This document shows, in pieces, positions 35,794 to 44,381 of a stretch of 64,000 nucleotides of DNA. The first letter of the stretch is position 1. Every line of letters begins with the position of its first letter. Location of the stretch: positions 62,001-126,000 of the forward strand of contig NZ_JARXYZ010000015.1 of NCBI RefSeq assembly GCF_029894125.1. The letters run 5' to 3'. Source of the stretch: Kitasatospora sp. MAA19 (lineage in GTDB: Bacteria; Actinomycetota; Actinomycetes; Streptomycetales; Streptomycetaceae). The position numbers were made by a program, and so were the translations under genes. The notes beneath the pieces are model-generated. The model saw only the letters and a program-made list of their open reading frames with translations, did no database searches and was not told the origin of the DNA.

Positions 35794-38220
35794 ATGCTCA
35801 ACGGCGTTCGCGATCCGGCACCGGGCCCGGCGCCGTCGTGCCCGTCGTGCCCGTCCGGTCCGCCGTCGCCATCGGCTCCGTCCTCGGCTCGAAGGGCTTC
35901 TCCCATCAGTACTCCCCTCGCCCGCTCGGACGACACCGACCGCCCGGGCGGCACCGACCGCCCGGACGCCCCCGGCCGCCCGTGCGAGGCACCCGCACCG
36001 GCCGCCGCCGGCGCGGCCCGCCGCCGCTTCCTCACCTATCTCCTGGCCGCGCCGACCCTCACCGTCGGCGCCCGGCTCGGCCTCGACGCCGCCGCGCCCG
36101 CCACCGCACAGGCCGCCGTCCGCACCGCCGCGGCCGCCCAGGACGCCGCCGCCCCCGCGCAGTTGATCGGCCTTCCCGGCATCCCGGACATCCTGGACCT
36201 CGGCGACGCGCTGATCGTCGCCGGCCTGCCGACCTCGCACCTGCTGGTGCTCGAACTCACCCCCGCCGGGCGCGCGGTGCTGCACCTGCCCCGGCTGGAG
36301 GTCGGCCAGGGCCTCACCACCGCCATCGCGATGCTCGTCGCCGAGGAACTCGACGCCCGGCTCGGCGACGTGGACGTCCCGCTCTCCGACGGCCGCCCCG
36401 AACTGCTCTTCAACCAGCTGACCGGCGCCTCCAACTCGGTGCGCTCGCTCTACGACCCGGTGCGCGCCGCGGCCGCCGCCGCCCGCGCCCGGCTGGTGAC
36501 CGCCGCCGCGCGGCGCTGGAACGTTCCCCCGGACACCCTGCGCACCGCCGACTCCGCCGTCCTCGCCCCCGACGGCCGCCGGGCCGGCTACGGCGACCTC
36601 GCCGCCGACGCTGCCGCCATCGCCGTCCCGGCCGTGTCCAGCAGCCCCAAGAGCGCCGACCGGCTGCGCCTGGTCGGCCGGCCCACCGGCCGGATCGACG
36701 CCCGCGACATCGTCACCGGCCGCGCCAAGTACGCCGGGGACCTCGCGATCCCGGGCGCCGTCCCCACCGTGGTCGCCCGCCCCACCACCATCAACGGCAC
36801 CCTCCGGAGCCTGGACGCCTCGGCCGCCCGCACCATGCCCGGTGTGCTCGGCGTGGTACAGATCCCCAGCGGCGTCGCCGTCCTCGCCGAGACCTTCGAC
36901 CAGGCCCTCAAGGCCCGCGACGCGCTGCGCACCTCGTGGAACCCGGGGCCGGTCGCCCACCTGTCCACCTCCGACATCCGCGCCCAACTGCGCGCCGCCC
37001 ACGCGCCGTTCCTCATCCCGCCGCTGCTCACCCAGTACGTGGACGGCGAGTTCGACTTCGCCTTCGTCAACCACGCGCCGATGGAGGTGCTGACGGCCGT
37101 CGCCGACGTGCGGCCGAACCGGGCCGAGCTGTGGTTCGCCTCACAGACCCCGATCATCGCCCAGCAGACCATCGCCGCCGAACTCGGCCTCCCACAGGAC
37201 GCCGTCACCGTCCATGTCGTGCGCGGCGGCGGCTCGTTCGGCCGGCGGCTGTTCTTCGACGCCGCCCTGGAGGCCGCCCAGATCTCCAAGGCCGCCGGCC
37301 GGCCGGTCAAGCTCATGTGGACGCGCAACGACGACATGCGCCACGGCCGGATGCGCCCGGCCAGCCACCACCGGATCCGGGCCACCTACGGGCTCGGCCA
37401 GGTACTCAGCTACGAACACCGCGCCGCCACCGTCAAGACCGACTTCCGGCACGGGCTCGGTGAGATGCTCACCGGCGCCGGCTTCAACCTCTCGCTGGCC
37501 GGGCTCAGCCTCGCCCAGGCCTTCTTCCTGCTCAGCGAGAAGAACCCGTACAACGTCGGCATCCCCACCCAACTGCTCGCCGAAGTGCCGCTGGACGTGC
37601 ACACCGGCAGCTGGCGGTCGGTCTACTCCGGCGCCGTCCGGGTCTCCGACGAGATCATGATGGACGAACTCGCCCGCCGGATGGGCCAGGACGCCGTCGC
37701 CTTCCGCCGCGCCCGACTGCGCAGCGCCGCCGGCCGGGCCGTCCTGGACACCGTCGCCAAGGCCGGGAACTGGGGCCGCCCGATGCCGCCCGGCCAGGCC
37801 CAGGGCATCGGCTACCACGACGAGAACAGCGGGTGCGCCGCCTACCTGGTCGAGCTGGACGCCACCGACCCGACCGATCCCCGGGTCACCAAGGCCGTGA
37901 TCGCCGCCGACCTCGGCCGGGTCATCAACCCCACAGGCCTGGAAGCCCAGTTGACCGGCGCGCTGATCGACGGCATCTCGGTGATCCTGCACGCGGGCAA
38001 CCACATCGACAACGGCGCCGTCCGCGAGGGAAGTTACGCCGACTTCCGGTACGCCCGACAGCGGCACACCCCGCCGGTCGTCGAGATCCACCTCATGCCG
38101 CCGAGCGGACCTCCCGGCGGGGCGGGCGAGTTGGGCGTCCCGGCGGCCTCCGCCGCGGTCGCCAACGCCTACGCGCGCGCGACCGGCACCAGCCCGCGCT
38201 CCTTCCCCATCAACTTCTGA
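35794..38220 (+). CDS. Isoquinoline 1-oxidoreductase-like molybdopterin subunit (IorB/XDH family)
   Basis: An 808-residue aldehyde/xanthine-dehydrogenase family molybdopterin-binding subunit of the IorB type. A long Pro/Ser N-terminus precedes a twin-arginine-like export signal (RRRFLTYLLAAP, about residues 76-87). The later GGGSFGRRL block and the GELGVPAASAA block, which carries the catalytic Glu, are present. With the downstream 2Fe-2S subunit it should hydroxylate an N-heterocycle or aldehyde, periplasmically or at the membrane. No separate FAD subunit is visible, as in IorAB. ATG 35794 is the only upstream start in frame but has no good ribosome site. Confidence 0.86.
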   Translation: MLNGVRDPAPGPAPSCPSCPSGPPSPSAPSSARRASPISTPLARSDDTDRPGGTDRPDAPGRPCEAPAPAAAGAARRRFLTYLLAAPTLTVGARLGLDAAAPATAQAAVRTAAAAQDAAAPAQLIGLPGIPDILDLGDALIVAGLPTSHLLVLELTPAGRAVLHLPRLEVGQGLTTAIAMLVAEELDARLGDVDVPLSDGRPELLFNQLTGASNSVRSLYDPVRAAAAAARARLVTAAARRWNVPPDTLRTADSAVLAPDGRRAGYGDLAADAAAIAVPAVSSSPKSADRLRLVGRPTGRIDARDIVTGRAKYAGDLAIPGAVPTVVARPTTINGTLRSLDASAARTMPGVLGVVQIPSGVAVLAETFDQALKARDALRTSWNPGPVAHLSTSDIRAQLRAAHAPFLIPPLLTQYVDGEFDFAFVNHAPMEVLTAVADVRPNRAELWFASQTPIIAQQTIAAELGLPQDAVTVHVVRGGGSFGRRLFFDAALEAAQISKAAGRPVKLMWTRNDDMRHGRMRPASHHRIRATYGLGQVLSYEHRAATVKTDFRHGLGEMLTGAGFNLSLAGLSLAQAFFLLSEKNPYNVGIPTQLLAEVPLDVHTGSWRSVYSGAVRVSDEIMMDELARRMGQDAVAFRRARLRSAAGRAVLDTVAKAGNWGRPMPPGQAQGIGYHDENSGCAAYLVELDATDPTDPRVTKAVIAADLGRVINPTGLEAQLTGALIDGISVILHAGNHIDNGAVREGSYADFRYARQRHTPPVVEIHLMPPSGPPGGAGELGVPAASAAVANAYARATGTSPRSFPINF

Positions 38221-38248
38221 CCCCCGGACCAAGGAACGCCAACTCCCC

Positions 38249-38713
38249 ATGCCCACCCACACCTTCGTCCTGAACGGGCAGCCCGTCACCGTCGAGGCCC
38301 CGGACGACATGCCGCTGCTCTGGGTGCTGCGCGACAAGCTCGGCGTCACCGGCCCCAAGTACGGCTGCGGGGTGGGCGTCTGCCGCGCCTGCACCAGCCA
38401 CCTGGACGGCGAGGAGTTCCAGCCCTGCACCCGCTCCGTCAAGGACTGCGAGGGCCACCGCGTCACCACCATCGAGGGCCTGGCCGACGGCGACACCCTG
38501 CACCCCGTCCAGGAGGCCTGGCTCGGCTGCGACGTCGCCCAGTGCGGCTTCTGCCAGCCCGGCCAGATCATGACCGCCGTCGCCCTGCTGCGCCGCACCC
38601 CGAACCCGACGGACGCCGACATCGACCAGATCCAGAACATCTGCCGCTGCGGCAGCTACCCACGCATCCGCGAGGCCATCAAGCAGGCGGCGGCCCGGCA
38701 GGCCTCGGGCTGA
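38249..38713 (+). CDS. 2Fe-2S small subunit of molybdenum hydroxylase (IorA-like)
   Basis: A 154-residue iron-sulfur subunit with the plant-ferredoxin cluster motif GCGVGVCRACTSHLDG near residue 41 and the second cluster motif CGFCQPGQI plus CRCGSYPRI. This is the usual two-cluster partner of xanthine-dehydrogenase-type molybdopterin subunits; it passes electrons from the Mo centre to an external acceptor. It begins 28 bp after the large subunit and is surely cotranscribed with it. Confidence 0.93.
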   Translation: MPTHTFVLNGQPVTVEAPDDMPLLWVLRDKLGVTGPKYGCGVGVCRACTSHLDGEEFQPCTRSVKDCEGHRVTTIEGLADGDTLHPVQEAWLGCDVAQCGFCQPGQIMTAVALLRRTPNPTDADIDQIQNICRCGSYPRIREAIKQAAARQASG

Positions 38714-38765
38714 CGGCGCGCCGCGACGCGGCTGTCCCGATCGACCCGACGGTCACCGACCCCGA

Positions 38766-39365
38766 CTACCGCGCGCCCTCCGGGTCGCGGCCGAAGAAGC
38801 CGGCGAGCCGGTCGTACGGCGAGGCGTCCTCCGGCACGGCGACCTCGGGGCCGAAGGCGTGGTGGTCCTCCTCGCCGCCGCGGTACTCGGGTGTGAGCGC
38901 ACCGCGGGCCCAGGCGAGGGCGACGAGGGCCACCTCGTGGTCCAGACCGTCCGTGGACTGGTCGGTGGCATGGGCCAGATCCCAGCCGTGGACGGCGAAT
39001 TCGGCGATCTGCTGGTCCACCGGGAAGCGGGCCGGCAGGGCTCCGACGCCGGGGATCTCCAGCGTCCCGGTGAGGTCGCCGGCCTCCCGCCAGGCGCCGA
39101 CGAGCGCCTCGGCGCCGGCCTCGAAAGCGTGCAACCAGTCCTCCTCCACCCGCTCGAAGGGCTGCGACCAGTCCGGCTGCCCGCCCTCGGCCCGGACGGT
39201 GAACTGCCGCAGGTCGAACAGCAGATGGCTGATCAGGTCGCCGACGTCCCAGGACCGGCAGGCCGTCGGGTGGCCGGCCAGCTCGACGCCGACGCCGTCG
39301 ATCAGCCCGGCGGTCTGCGCCAGCGCCCGGGCGAGCAGCTCGATCGGGTCTTCCGCTGCGGTCAT
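38766..39365 (-). CDS. Mycothiol-dependent maleylpyruvate isomerase-like protein (TIGR03086/DinB fold)
   Basis: A 199-residue DinB-like four-helix protein with the metal-binding layout of the mycothiol maleylpyruvate isomerase group: an SWDVGDLISHLLFDLRQF helix carrying a His, and FAVHGWDLAHAT further on. Actinobacterial members are metal-dependent mycothiol S-transferases or isomerases of unknown substrate. The ATG at 39363-39365 begins the family's conserved start; longer in-frame sequence is rejected. It lies convergent to the IorA-like gene. Confidence 0.83.
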   Translation of the reverse strand: MTAAEDPIELLARALAQTAGLIDGVGVELAGHPTACRSWDVGDLISHLLFDLRQFTVRAEGGQPDWSQPFERVEEDWLHAFEAGAEALVGAWREAGDLTGTLEIPGVGALPARFPVDQQIAEFAVHGWDLAHATDQSTDGLDHEVALVALAWARGALTPEYRGGEEDHHAFGPEVAVPEDASPYDRLAGFFGRDPEGAR

Positions 39366-39450
39366 GGCACACCTCTCGGTCGGCAGAACGGCTGGGAACA
39401 CGAGTCGGACCGGGCGATCGTAAACGCGCCCACCGACAACCGCCCGCCGC

Positions 39451-39487
39451 GACACCGGCCCGGTGGTGCGACCACCGGGCCGGTGTC
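39451..39487 (-). terminator. Hairpin terminator after the SDR gene
   Basis: A perfect 17-bp stem (arms 39451-39467 and 39471-39487, 3-nt loop) starts 15 bp beyond the SDR stop codon in the direction of transcription. Confidence 0.82.
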
Positions 39488-39501
39488 CGTCCCGCGGACC
39501 G

Positions 39502-40257
39502 TCAGGCCGCGAAGCCGCCGTCCACCGCGAGCTCCGCGCCCGTGACGTACCGGCCGTCCTCGCCCACCAGGAAGGCGACGGCGCCGGCGATGTCCGCGCC
39601 CGTGCCGAAGCGGCCGAGCGCGGTCAGGCCGCTCTGGAACCCGGCGTCCGGGCCGTCCGCCGGGTTCATGTCGGTGTCGATCGGGCCGGGGTGGAGCACG
39701 TTCGCGGTGATCCCGCGCGGGCCGAGCTCCCGGGCCAGTGCCTTGGTCAGGCCGATCAGCGCCGCCTTGCTGGTCGCGTAGAGGGTGGCGCCGGGGAAGG
39801 CGACCCGCTTGGCGATACAGCTGCCGATGGTGACGATCCGCCCGCCGTCCGCCAGGTGCGCGGCGGCCGCCTGGGCGAACAGGAACGGCGCCCGGACGTT
39901 CACCTCCAGCACCCGGTCGACGTCGTCGAGCGGCAGTTCGCCGATCAGGCCGAGCACACCGACACCCGCGTTGTTCACCAGGACGTCCAGCCGCCCGAAC
40001 CGCTCCGCGACCGCGGTGACCACGGCCTGCACCTCCTGCGGGTCGGCGCTGTCCGCGCGGACGGCCCACCCGCGCCGCCCCATCGCGGTGATCTTCGCCG
40101 CGACCTCCTCGGCCAGCTCGGCCCCGCCCTGGTAGGTCAGGGCGACGTCGGCACCGTCCTCGGCCAGCCGCAGCGCGACCGCCGCCCCGATCCCCCGGCT
40201 GCCGCCGGTCACCAGGGCCACCTTGCCGTCGAGCTTCGTCGCGCCGTTCATCGTCAT
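39502..40257 (-). CDS. Short-chain dehydrogenase/reductase
   Basis: A 251-residue classical SDR with the nucleotide motif GGSRGIG, the NNAG strand, catalytic Ser in TIGSC and the YATSK motif (Tyr-x-x-x-Lys). The C-terminal AVDGGFAA end is typical of beta-ketoacyl-reductase-like members. It oxidises or reduces an alcohol/carbonyl with NAD(P)H; substrate unknown. ATG 40255-40257 or 40249-40251 can both be used; the GGAGAT just ahead is nearer optimal for the second. Confidence 0.92.
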   Translation of the reverse strand: MTMNGATKLDGKVALVTGGSRGIGAAVALRLAEDGADVALTYQGGAELAEEVAAKITAMGRRGWAVRADSADPQEVQAVVTAVAERFGRLDVLVNNAGVGVLGLIGELPLDDVDRVLEVNVRAPFLFAQAAAAHLADGGRIVTIGSCIAKRVAFPGATLYATSKAALIGLTKALARELGPRGITANVLHPGPIDTDMNPADGPDAGFQSGLTALGRFGTGADIAGAVAFLVGEDGRYVTGAELAVDGGFAA

Positions 40258-40443
40258 ATCTCCAGAACTCCTCGTTCGGACCTGGTCCGACTCGTTCCGA
40301 TCAGAACCCCTGGTTCCGATCGCGGACATGACTCGATCCTCGACGACGACGCCGGAACGATCCGGCGGTATTCAGACGTCGCGTTCAATCTTCAACTACA
40401 ACCCCGAACGCCCGCGTGCACCACCTCACGCCCGCTCACGCGC

Positions 40444-40486
40444 CGCGCCGAGCGGCCGCCCCGGGGAGGGGCGACCGCTCGGCGCG
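40444..40486 (-). terminator. Hairpin terminator after the Rpf-like gene
   Basis: A 19-bp stem with one wobble (arms 40444-40462 and 40468-40486, 5-nt loop) lies about 40 bp beyond the stop of the Rpf/LysM gene. The rest of 40258-40443 upstream of the SDR is AT-richer and probably contains its promoter. Confidence 0.78.
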
Positions 40487-40524
40487 GGTGCGAGGGGGCG
40501 AGGAGCCGCAGGGGCGAGGGGGCG

Positions 40525-41307
40525 TCAGAGGGCCAGGGTCTGGCCCGGGAAGATGAGGTCCGGGTCGCCGCCGATGGTGCGGGCGTTCTTGCCGTACAGG
40601 CTGTCGGCGTCGGTGCCGAACTTGGCCGCGATGCCGCTCAGCGTGTCGCCGCTCTTGACGGTGTAGCCGCCGCGCGAGGTGTTCTTCTCCGAGGACGGCG
40701 CCGACTGCTGCGGCTTCGACGCCTCCTGCGGCTTCGGCGCCTGCTTGCTCTTCGGCGCCTGCTGGGCCTGCGACGCCTGGGCCTGCGACGTCCGGGTCTG
40801 GGACGTCCGGGTCTGGGACGACTGGGCCTTCGGCGCCTGGGTCTTGGGCGCCGCCTTGGCGGCCGGCTTGGACGGCGCGGCGTCCGAGGTGTCGACGGCG
40901 GCCGGGGCGCCGCCCTTGCTCAGGCCCGCCTTCGCCGAGCAGACCGGCCACGCGCCGGCGCCCTGCGAGGTGAGGACCTTCTCGGCGACGGAGATCTGCT
41001 GCGCCTTGGTCGCCTGGTGGGCCTGGGAGGCGTAGGCGGTCCCGCCGTACGCGGCCCAGGTGGACGGGGTGAACTGCAGTCCGCCGTAGAAGCCGTTGCC
41101 GGTGCTGATGCTCCAGTTGCCGCCGCTCTCGCACTGGGCGACGGAGTCCCAGGCGGAGGTGGTCGCGGCGGAGGCCGGGGTGGCCGTGACGAGGCCGGCC
41201 ACCGGCAGGGCCGCGACGGCGGCGCCCGCGACGACCGCCATCCGCACGCGGTTGCGCTTGGTGGCGGTGGTGTCGGTGGCAGCGGCGGTCTCGTGACGGG
41301 AAGTCAT
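40525..41307 (-). CDS. Resuscitation-promoting factor-like transglycosylase with LysM domain
   Basis: A 260-residue secreted cell-wall hydrolase. A signal peptide (about 1-47, ending ASAAT) is followed by an Rpf domain: [14 protein letters not shown] with the catalytic Glu, [18 protein letters not shown] and the second Cys (WPVCS). Then comes an Ala/Pro/Lys/Gln-rich spacer of Ser-Gln-Thr-Arg repeats and a C-terminal LysM domain ([13 protein letters not shown] ... IFPGQTLAL). Rpf proteins cleave peptidoglycan and promote spore germination and regrowth. ATG 41305-41307 is in a good context; a long leader lies upstream. Confidence 0.93.
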   Translation of the reverse strand: MTSRHETAAATDTTATKRNRVRMAVVAGAAVAALPVAGLVTATPASAATTSAWDSVAQCESGGNWSISTGNGFYGGLQFTPSTWAAYGGTAYASQAHQATKAQQISVAEKVLTSQGAGAWPVCSAKAGLSKGGAPAAVDTSDAAPSKPAAKAAPKTQAPKAQSSQTRTSQTRTSQAQASQAQQAPKSKQAPKPQEASKPQQSAPSSEKNTSRGGYTVKSGDTLSGIAAKFGTDADSLYGKNARTIGGDPDLIFPGQTLAL

Positions 41308-41858
41308 GTAAGTCCTCTCGACAAGCCCCGGGCGGGCATGCGGAACCAGGCCCACTACGGGCCGGTCGTCGCGCTCACCTCACTCGATGGGCGGCCGGAC
41401 ACGTGTCGGACGTGCCGTGCCGCCCCGGCCACCTCCGCTCGCCGACGGCCTGTTCGAGCCGGTCGCGTCGGCGGGCACGGCCCTCGCGCCGGGGGTCAGT
41501 CGGCGGGCCGTGCGTCGGGGTGAACCCGGGTGGTGCTCGTTGCACCGCCAATGAAGCTACGGGCCACCCCGGGGTGCAGCAAGCAATTCTTGCTCCCCGC
41601 AGGTCAGTTGACTGTTACCGGCGGTATCGATCAAGGAACTGCGTCCAGTTCGACCAGGTTTGACCACATTTTCAAGATCAAATGGTCAATTCCCGTGCCC
41701 GCGCTCACATCTGTCCATCCGTGAAGTCGCGCACACCATCAACAATCGGCAATCATGTGACGACGCACCGTCACCACCGAAGCCGGAGTTCCCCGTTCCG
41801 CACCGCCGCCGGGTGGCATCCGCCACACCCGCGACGCTCCGTCATCGAAGCGACACGC
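41308..41858. promoter_or_regulatory. Long intergenic leader region upstream of the Rpf-like gene
   Basis: About 550 bp with no supported gene. The half nearest the Rpf-like gene (41308-41560) is GC-rich and full of inverted repeats, as in a structured 5' leader; the part at 41570-41790 is AT-rich by local standards and probably contains the promoters. Streptomyces rpf genes often have c-di-AMP riboswitch leaders, but I did not find the conserved motif on the sense strand. Confidence 0.5.
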
Positions 41859-42527
41859 TCAGTCCCGGCCGCCGAGCTCCGCGTCCCGCGCCAGCAGCGC
41901 CGCCTGCACCCGGTTCTCGCAGCCCAGCTTGGCCAGGATCCGGCTGACGTAGGTCTTCACCGTCGCCTCGCTCATGTGGATCCGCGCCCCCGCGTCGGCG
42001 TTGGACAGACCCTCGCCGAGCAGCGCCAACACCTCCAGCTCACGGGCGGTGAGCACCTCCAGCCGGCGCCGGGCCGCCGCGCCGCGGGCGGCCACCGAAC
42101 CGCTGCGCCCGGAGGCCAGCGAGTCGACGATGTGCCGGGTGGCGGCCGGGGAGAGGAAGGCGTTCCCACCGGCCGCCGCACGCACCGCCTGGATCAACTC
42201 GTGCGGCGCGGTGTCCTTGAGCAGGAATCCGGCGCCGCCCTCGGTCACGGCGCGCAGGACGTTCTCGCGCTCCCCGAAGGTGGTGAGAATTAGCGCCCGC
42301 GCGCCGGGCGCGACCTTCGGCAGCTCCCCGAGCGCCGTCAGCCCGTCCATCACCGGCATCTGGATGTCCAGCAGCACCACGTCCACCCGGTGCGCCCGCG
42401 CCAGCTCCAACGCCTCCCGGCCGTCGGCGGCCTCGGCGACCACCTCGATGTCGGTGGCGGAGCCCAGGATCATCCTGATCCCGGCCCGGATGAGCGGCTC
42501 GTCGTCGGCGACGAGGACTCGGATCAC
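41859..42527 (-). CDS. NarL/LuxR-family response regulator
   Basis: A 222-residue regulator: receiver domain with the acidic pocket near residues 8-10 (ADDE), phosphoacceptor Asp in VVLLDIQMPVMDG and conserved Lys in LLKD, then a LuxR-type HTH (LTARELEVLALLGEGLSNA ... SEATVKTYVSRILAKLG). It pairs with the histidine kinase 78 bp upstream in the same orientation. GTG start. Confidence 0.94.
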   Translation of the reverse strand: MIRVLVADDEPLIRAGIRMILGSATDIEVVAEAADGREALELARAHRVDVVLLDIQMPVMDGLTALGELPKVAPGARALILTTFGERENVLRAVTEGGAGFLLKDTAPHELIQAVRAAAGGNAFLSPAATRHIVDSLASGRSGSVAARGAAARRRLEVLTARELEVLALLGEGLSNADAGARIHMSEATVKTYVSRILAKLGCENRVQAALLARDAELGGRD

Positions 42528-42605
42528 GGCTGGTCATTCCCCTCGAACGGTGCTGCGGCAGGAGCACCATCCTCACATCCCGGCCGAACGGGGCGTTCCA
42601 CCCGG

Positions 42606-44270
42606 TCAGGACTTCGTGAGGTAGTGCTCCTTGTCCGCCAGCACCCCGTCCTTGAAGCAGAACCGCACGACGTTGTCCTGGCCCCAGGTCTCGCTGAGGT
42701 CGCTGGACAGGTACCAGCGGCAGTCCGCGCCCTCCGGCGGCGTCGGCCCGGTGCCCCGGTAGCCCTCGGTGAAGAAGTCGCTTCCCGGGGGCAGCCGGCG
42801 CAGCACATCGGCCTCCGGCGTACCGATCTGCATCTCGTCGTACACCGGCTTCTGCACCGTCGCGTCGTCGGTGCCTTGGACGAAGGCCAGCACGCCCCAG
42901 ATCAGCAGCCCCAGCACGGTCAGCCCGACCACCCCCACCCCGACCGCGCAGCCGATCGCCGGGCTGCGCCGCCCGTCGCGCTCCCCGTCCACCGGCGGCA
43001 GGCCGTCCAGCACCCAGTCGTCGACCCCGGCGATCCCGGCCCCCGCGCCGCCGTCGCCCGCGCCCTCCGCCCCCTCGTACGGCAGCACGCCGGCCAGCCG
43101 GAAGCCCTGCTCGGGCGTCGGACCGGCGTGCACCATGCCGCCGACCAGCCGGGCCCGCTCGCGCAGACCGGTCAGCCCCTGGCCGCCGCTGACCGCCGGT
43201 CCCGCGCCGACGCGCGCGCCCACGAGCTCCGGCGCGCACGGATTGACGACCTCCACCACCAGCGCGTCCGGTTCGTACCGGAGCGCGACGGCGATCGGTG
43301 CGCCGAGGGAGTGCTTGTGCGCGTTGGTGAGCGCCTCCTGCACGACCCGGTACGCCGCGTGGTCGACCGCTGCGGCCAGCGGGCGCCGCTCGCCCTCCCG
43401 GGAGAAGGTGACCTCCGCCCCGGCCGCCCGCGAGGACTCCACCAGCCCCTCGATCCCGTCCACCCCGCCCCGCACCGGCGCCGCACCCGTCGCCGGCGGC
43501 ACCGCCGTCGACTCGTCGTGCAGCACGCCGACCACCTCGCGCAGCTCCCGCATCGCCGCGACCGCCGCCTGCCGCAGCACCCCGACCGCCTCCCGCTGCC
43601 GGTCGCTGAGCGTACGGTCCACCTCCAGCGCGCCGGAGTGCACGGAGATCAGCGCGAGCTGGTGGCCGAGGCTGTCGTGCATGTCCTGGGCGATCCGGTG
43701 CCGCTCGCGCAGCCGCGCCTGGTGCACCACCATGACGCGCTCGCGCAGCAACTGGTCGTTGCGCTCGCGCAGCGCGTCCAGCAGGGCGCGGCGCTGCGCC
43801 CGGTAGCGGCCCCAGAGCGCGGGCAGCACCGCGACCAGCAGGAAGGCGCCGAGCGAGAGCCCGAAGATCAGCTTGGGCGAGGCCGAGCCGGCGTCCTTCA
43901 GCACCCCGGTCACGGTGAACAGCACCCAGCTCACCGCGAAGGTGCCGACCAGCGCGCCGACCCGGCGCATCCTGGCCCCGACCGTCCAGCCCGCGCAGAC
44001 CAGCAGCGGCAACGTCCCGAGCGAGTCGCCGGTCGCGGCCGCGGCGAGCATCAGCACGGGGGCCGGGAACGCCGGACGCAGCACCCACAGCAGTGCCGCC
44101 CCGAACCCGACCGGCACCGCCAGGCCGGAGCCGGCGGCCGCCTCCAGCAGGGCCGCGACCCCGCCCATCAGCAGTGCGAGCGCGCTCTGGCCCACCACCC
44201 GCCGGGGCGGCCAGGGCCCCGGGAACGCCGTCCGTACCGCCTTCTTCCAGGCCCGTGCCATCGCATCCAC
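42606..44270 (-). CDS. NarL-type sensor histidine kinase with C-terminal membrane-anchored extracytoplasmic domain
   Basis: A 554-residue kinase. The N-terminal half has about four to five hydrophobic helices (20-165), then a HisKA_3 helix with phospho-accepting His in RIAQDMHDSLGHQ, and an ATPase domain with VQEALTNAHKHS and GGQGLTGLRERA. Unusually the protein does not end there: a linker with DDWVLDGLPP leads to a further transmembrane helix (about 440-466) and an about 85-residue domain containing MQIGTPEADVLRRLP and two Cys, similar in pattern to SmpA/OmlA (BLIP-fold) modules. GTG 44270 is used; ATG 44261 is an alternative. Confidence 0.88.
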   Translation of the reverse strand: MDAMARAWKKAVRTAFPGPWPPRRVVGQSALALLMGGVAALLEAAAGSGLAVPVGFGAALLWVLRPAFPAPVLMLAAAATGDSLGTLPLLVCAGWTVGARMRRVGALVGTFAVSWVLFTVTGVLKDAGSASPKLIFGLSLGAFLLVAVLPALWGRYRAQRRALLDALRERNDQLLRERVMVVHQARLRERHRIAQDMHDSLGHQLALISVHSGALEVDRTLSDRQREAVGVLRQAAVAAMRELREVVGVLHDESTAVPPATGAAPVRGGVDGIEGLVESSRAAGAEVTFSREGERRPLAAAVDHAAYRVVQEALTNAHKHSLGAPIAVALRYEPDALVVEVVNPCAPELVGARVGAGPAVSGGQGLTGLRERARLVGGMVHAGPTPEQGFRLAGVLPYEGAEGAGDGGAGAGIAGVDDWVLDGLPPVDGERDGRRSPAIGCAVGVGVVGLTVLGLLIWGVLAFVQGTDDATVQKPVYDEMQIGTPEADVLRRLPPGSDFFTEGYRGTGPTPPEGADCRWYLSSDLSETWGQDNVVRFCFKDGVLADKEHYLTKS

Positions 44271-44345
44271 CCGTCGAGGCTAGCGGGCCGCTCGATCCGG
44301 CCGCCGCCACCGTTCGTCGCCGCCGCCCCCGACGAAAGTCGCCGC

Positions 44346-44376
44346 TGCCGGGCCGGGCCCGGCCCTCGCCCGGCCC
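44346..44376 (-). terminator. Hairpin terminator after the PP2C phosphatase gene
   Basis: An 11-bp stem CCGGGCCGGGC (arms 44346-44356 and 44366-44376) with a 9-nt loop lies 5 bp beyond the stop of the phosphatase gene. Confidence 0.65.
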
Positions 44377-44381
44377 GGCCC

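Noticed and set aside
41308-41640. c-di-AMP (ydaO/yuaA) riboswitch in front of the Rpf-like gene
   Set aside because: Looked for because of known Streptomyces examples, but the conserved GGGGTGAA element is only on the wrong strand and the GCTAAC-type end was not found; kept only as a question.
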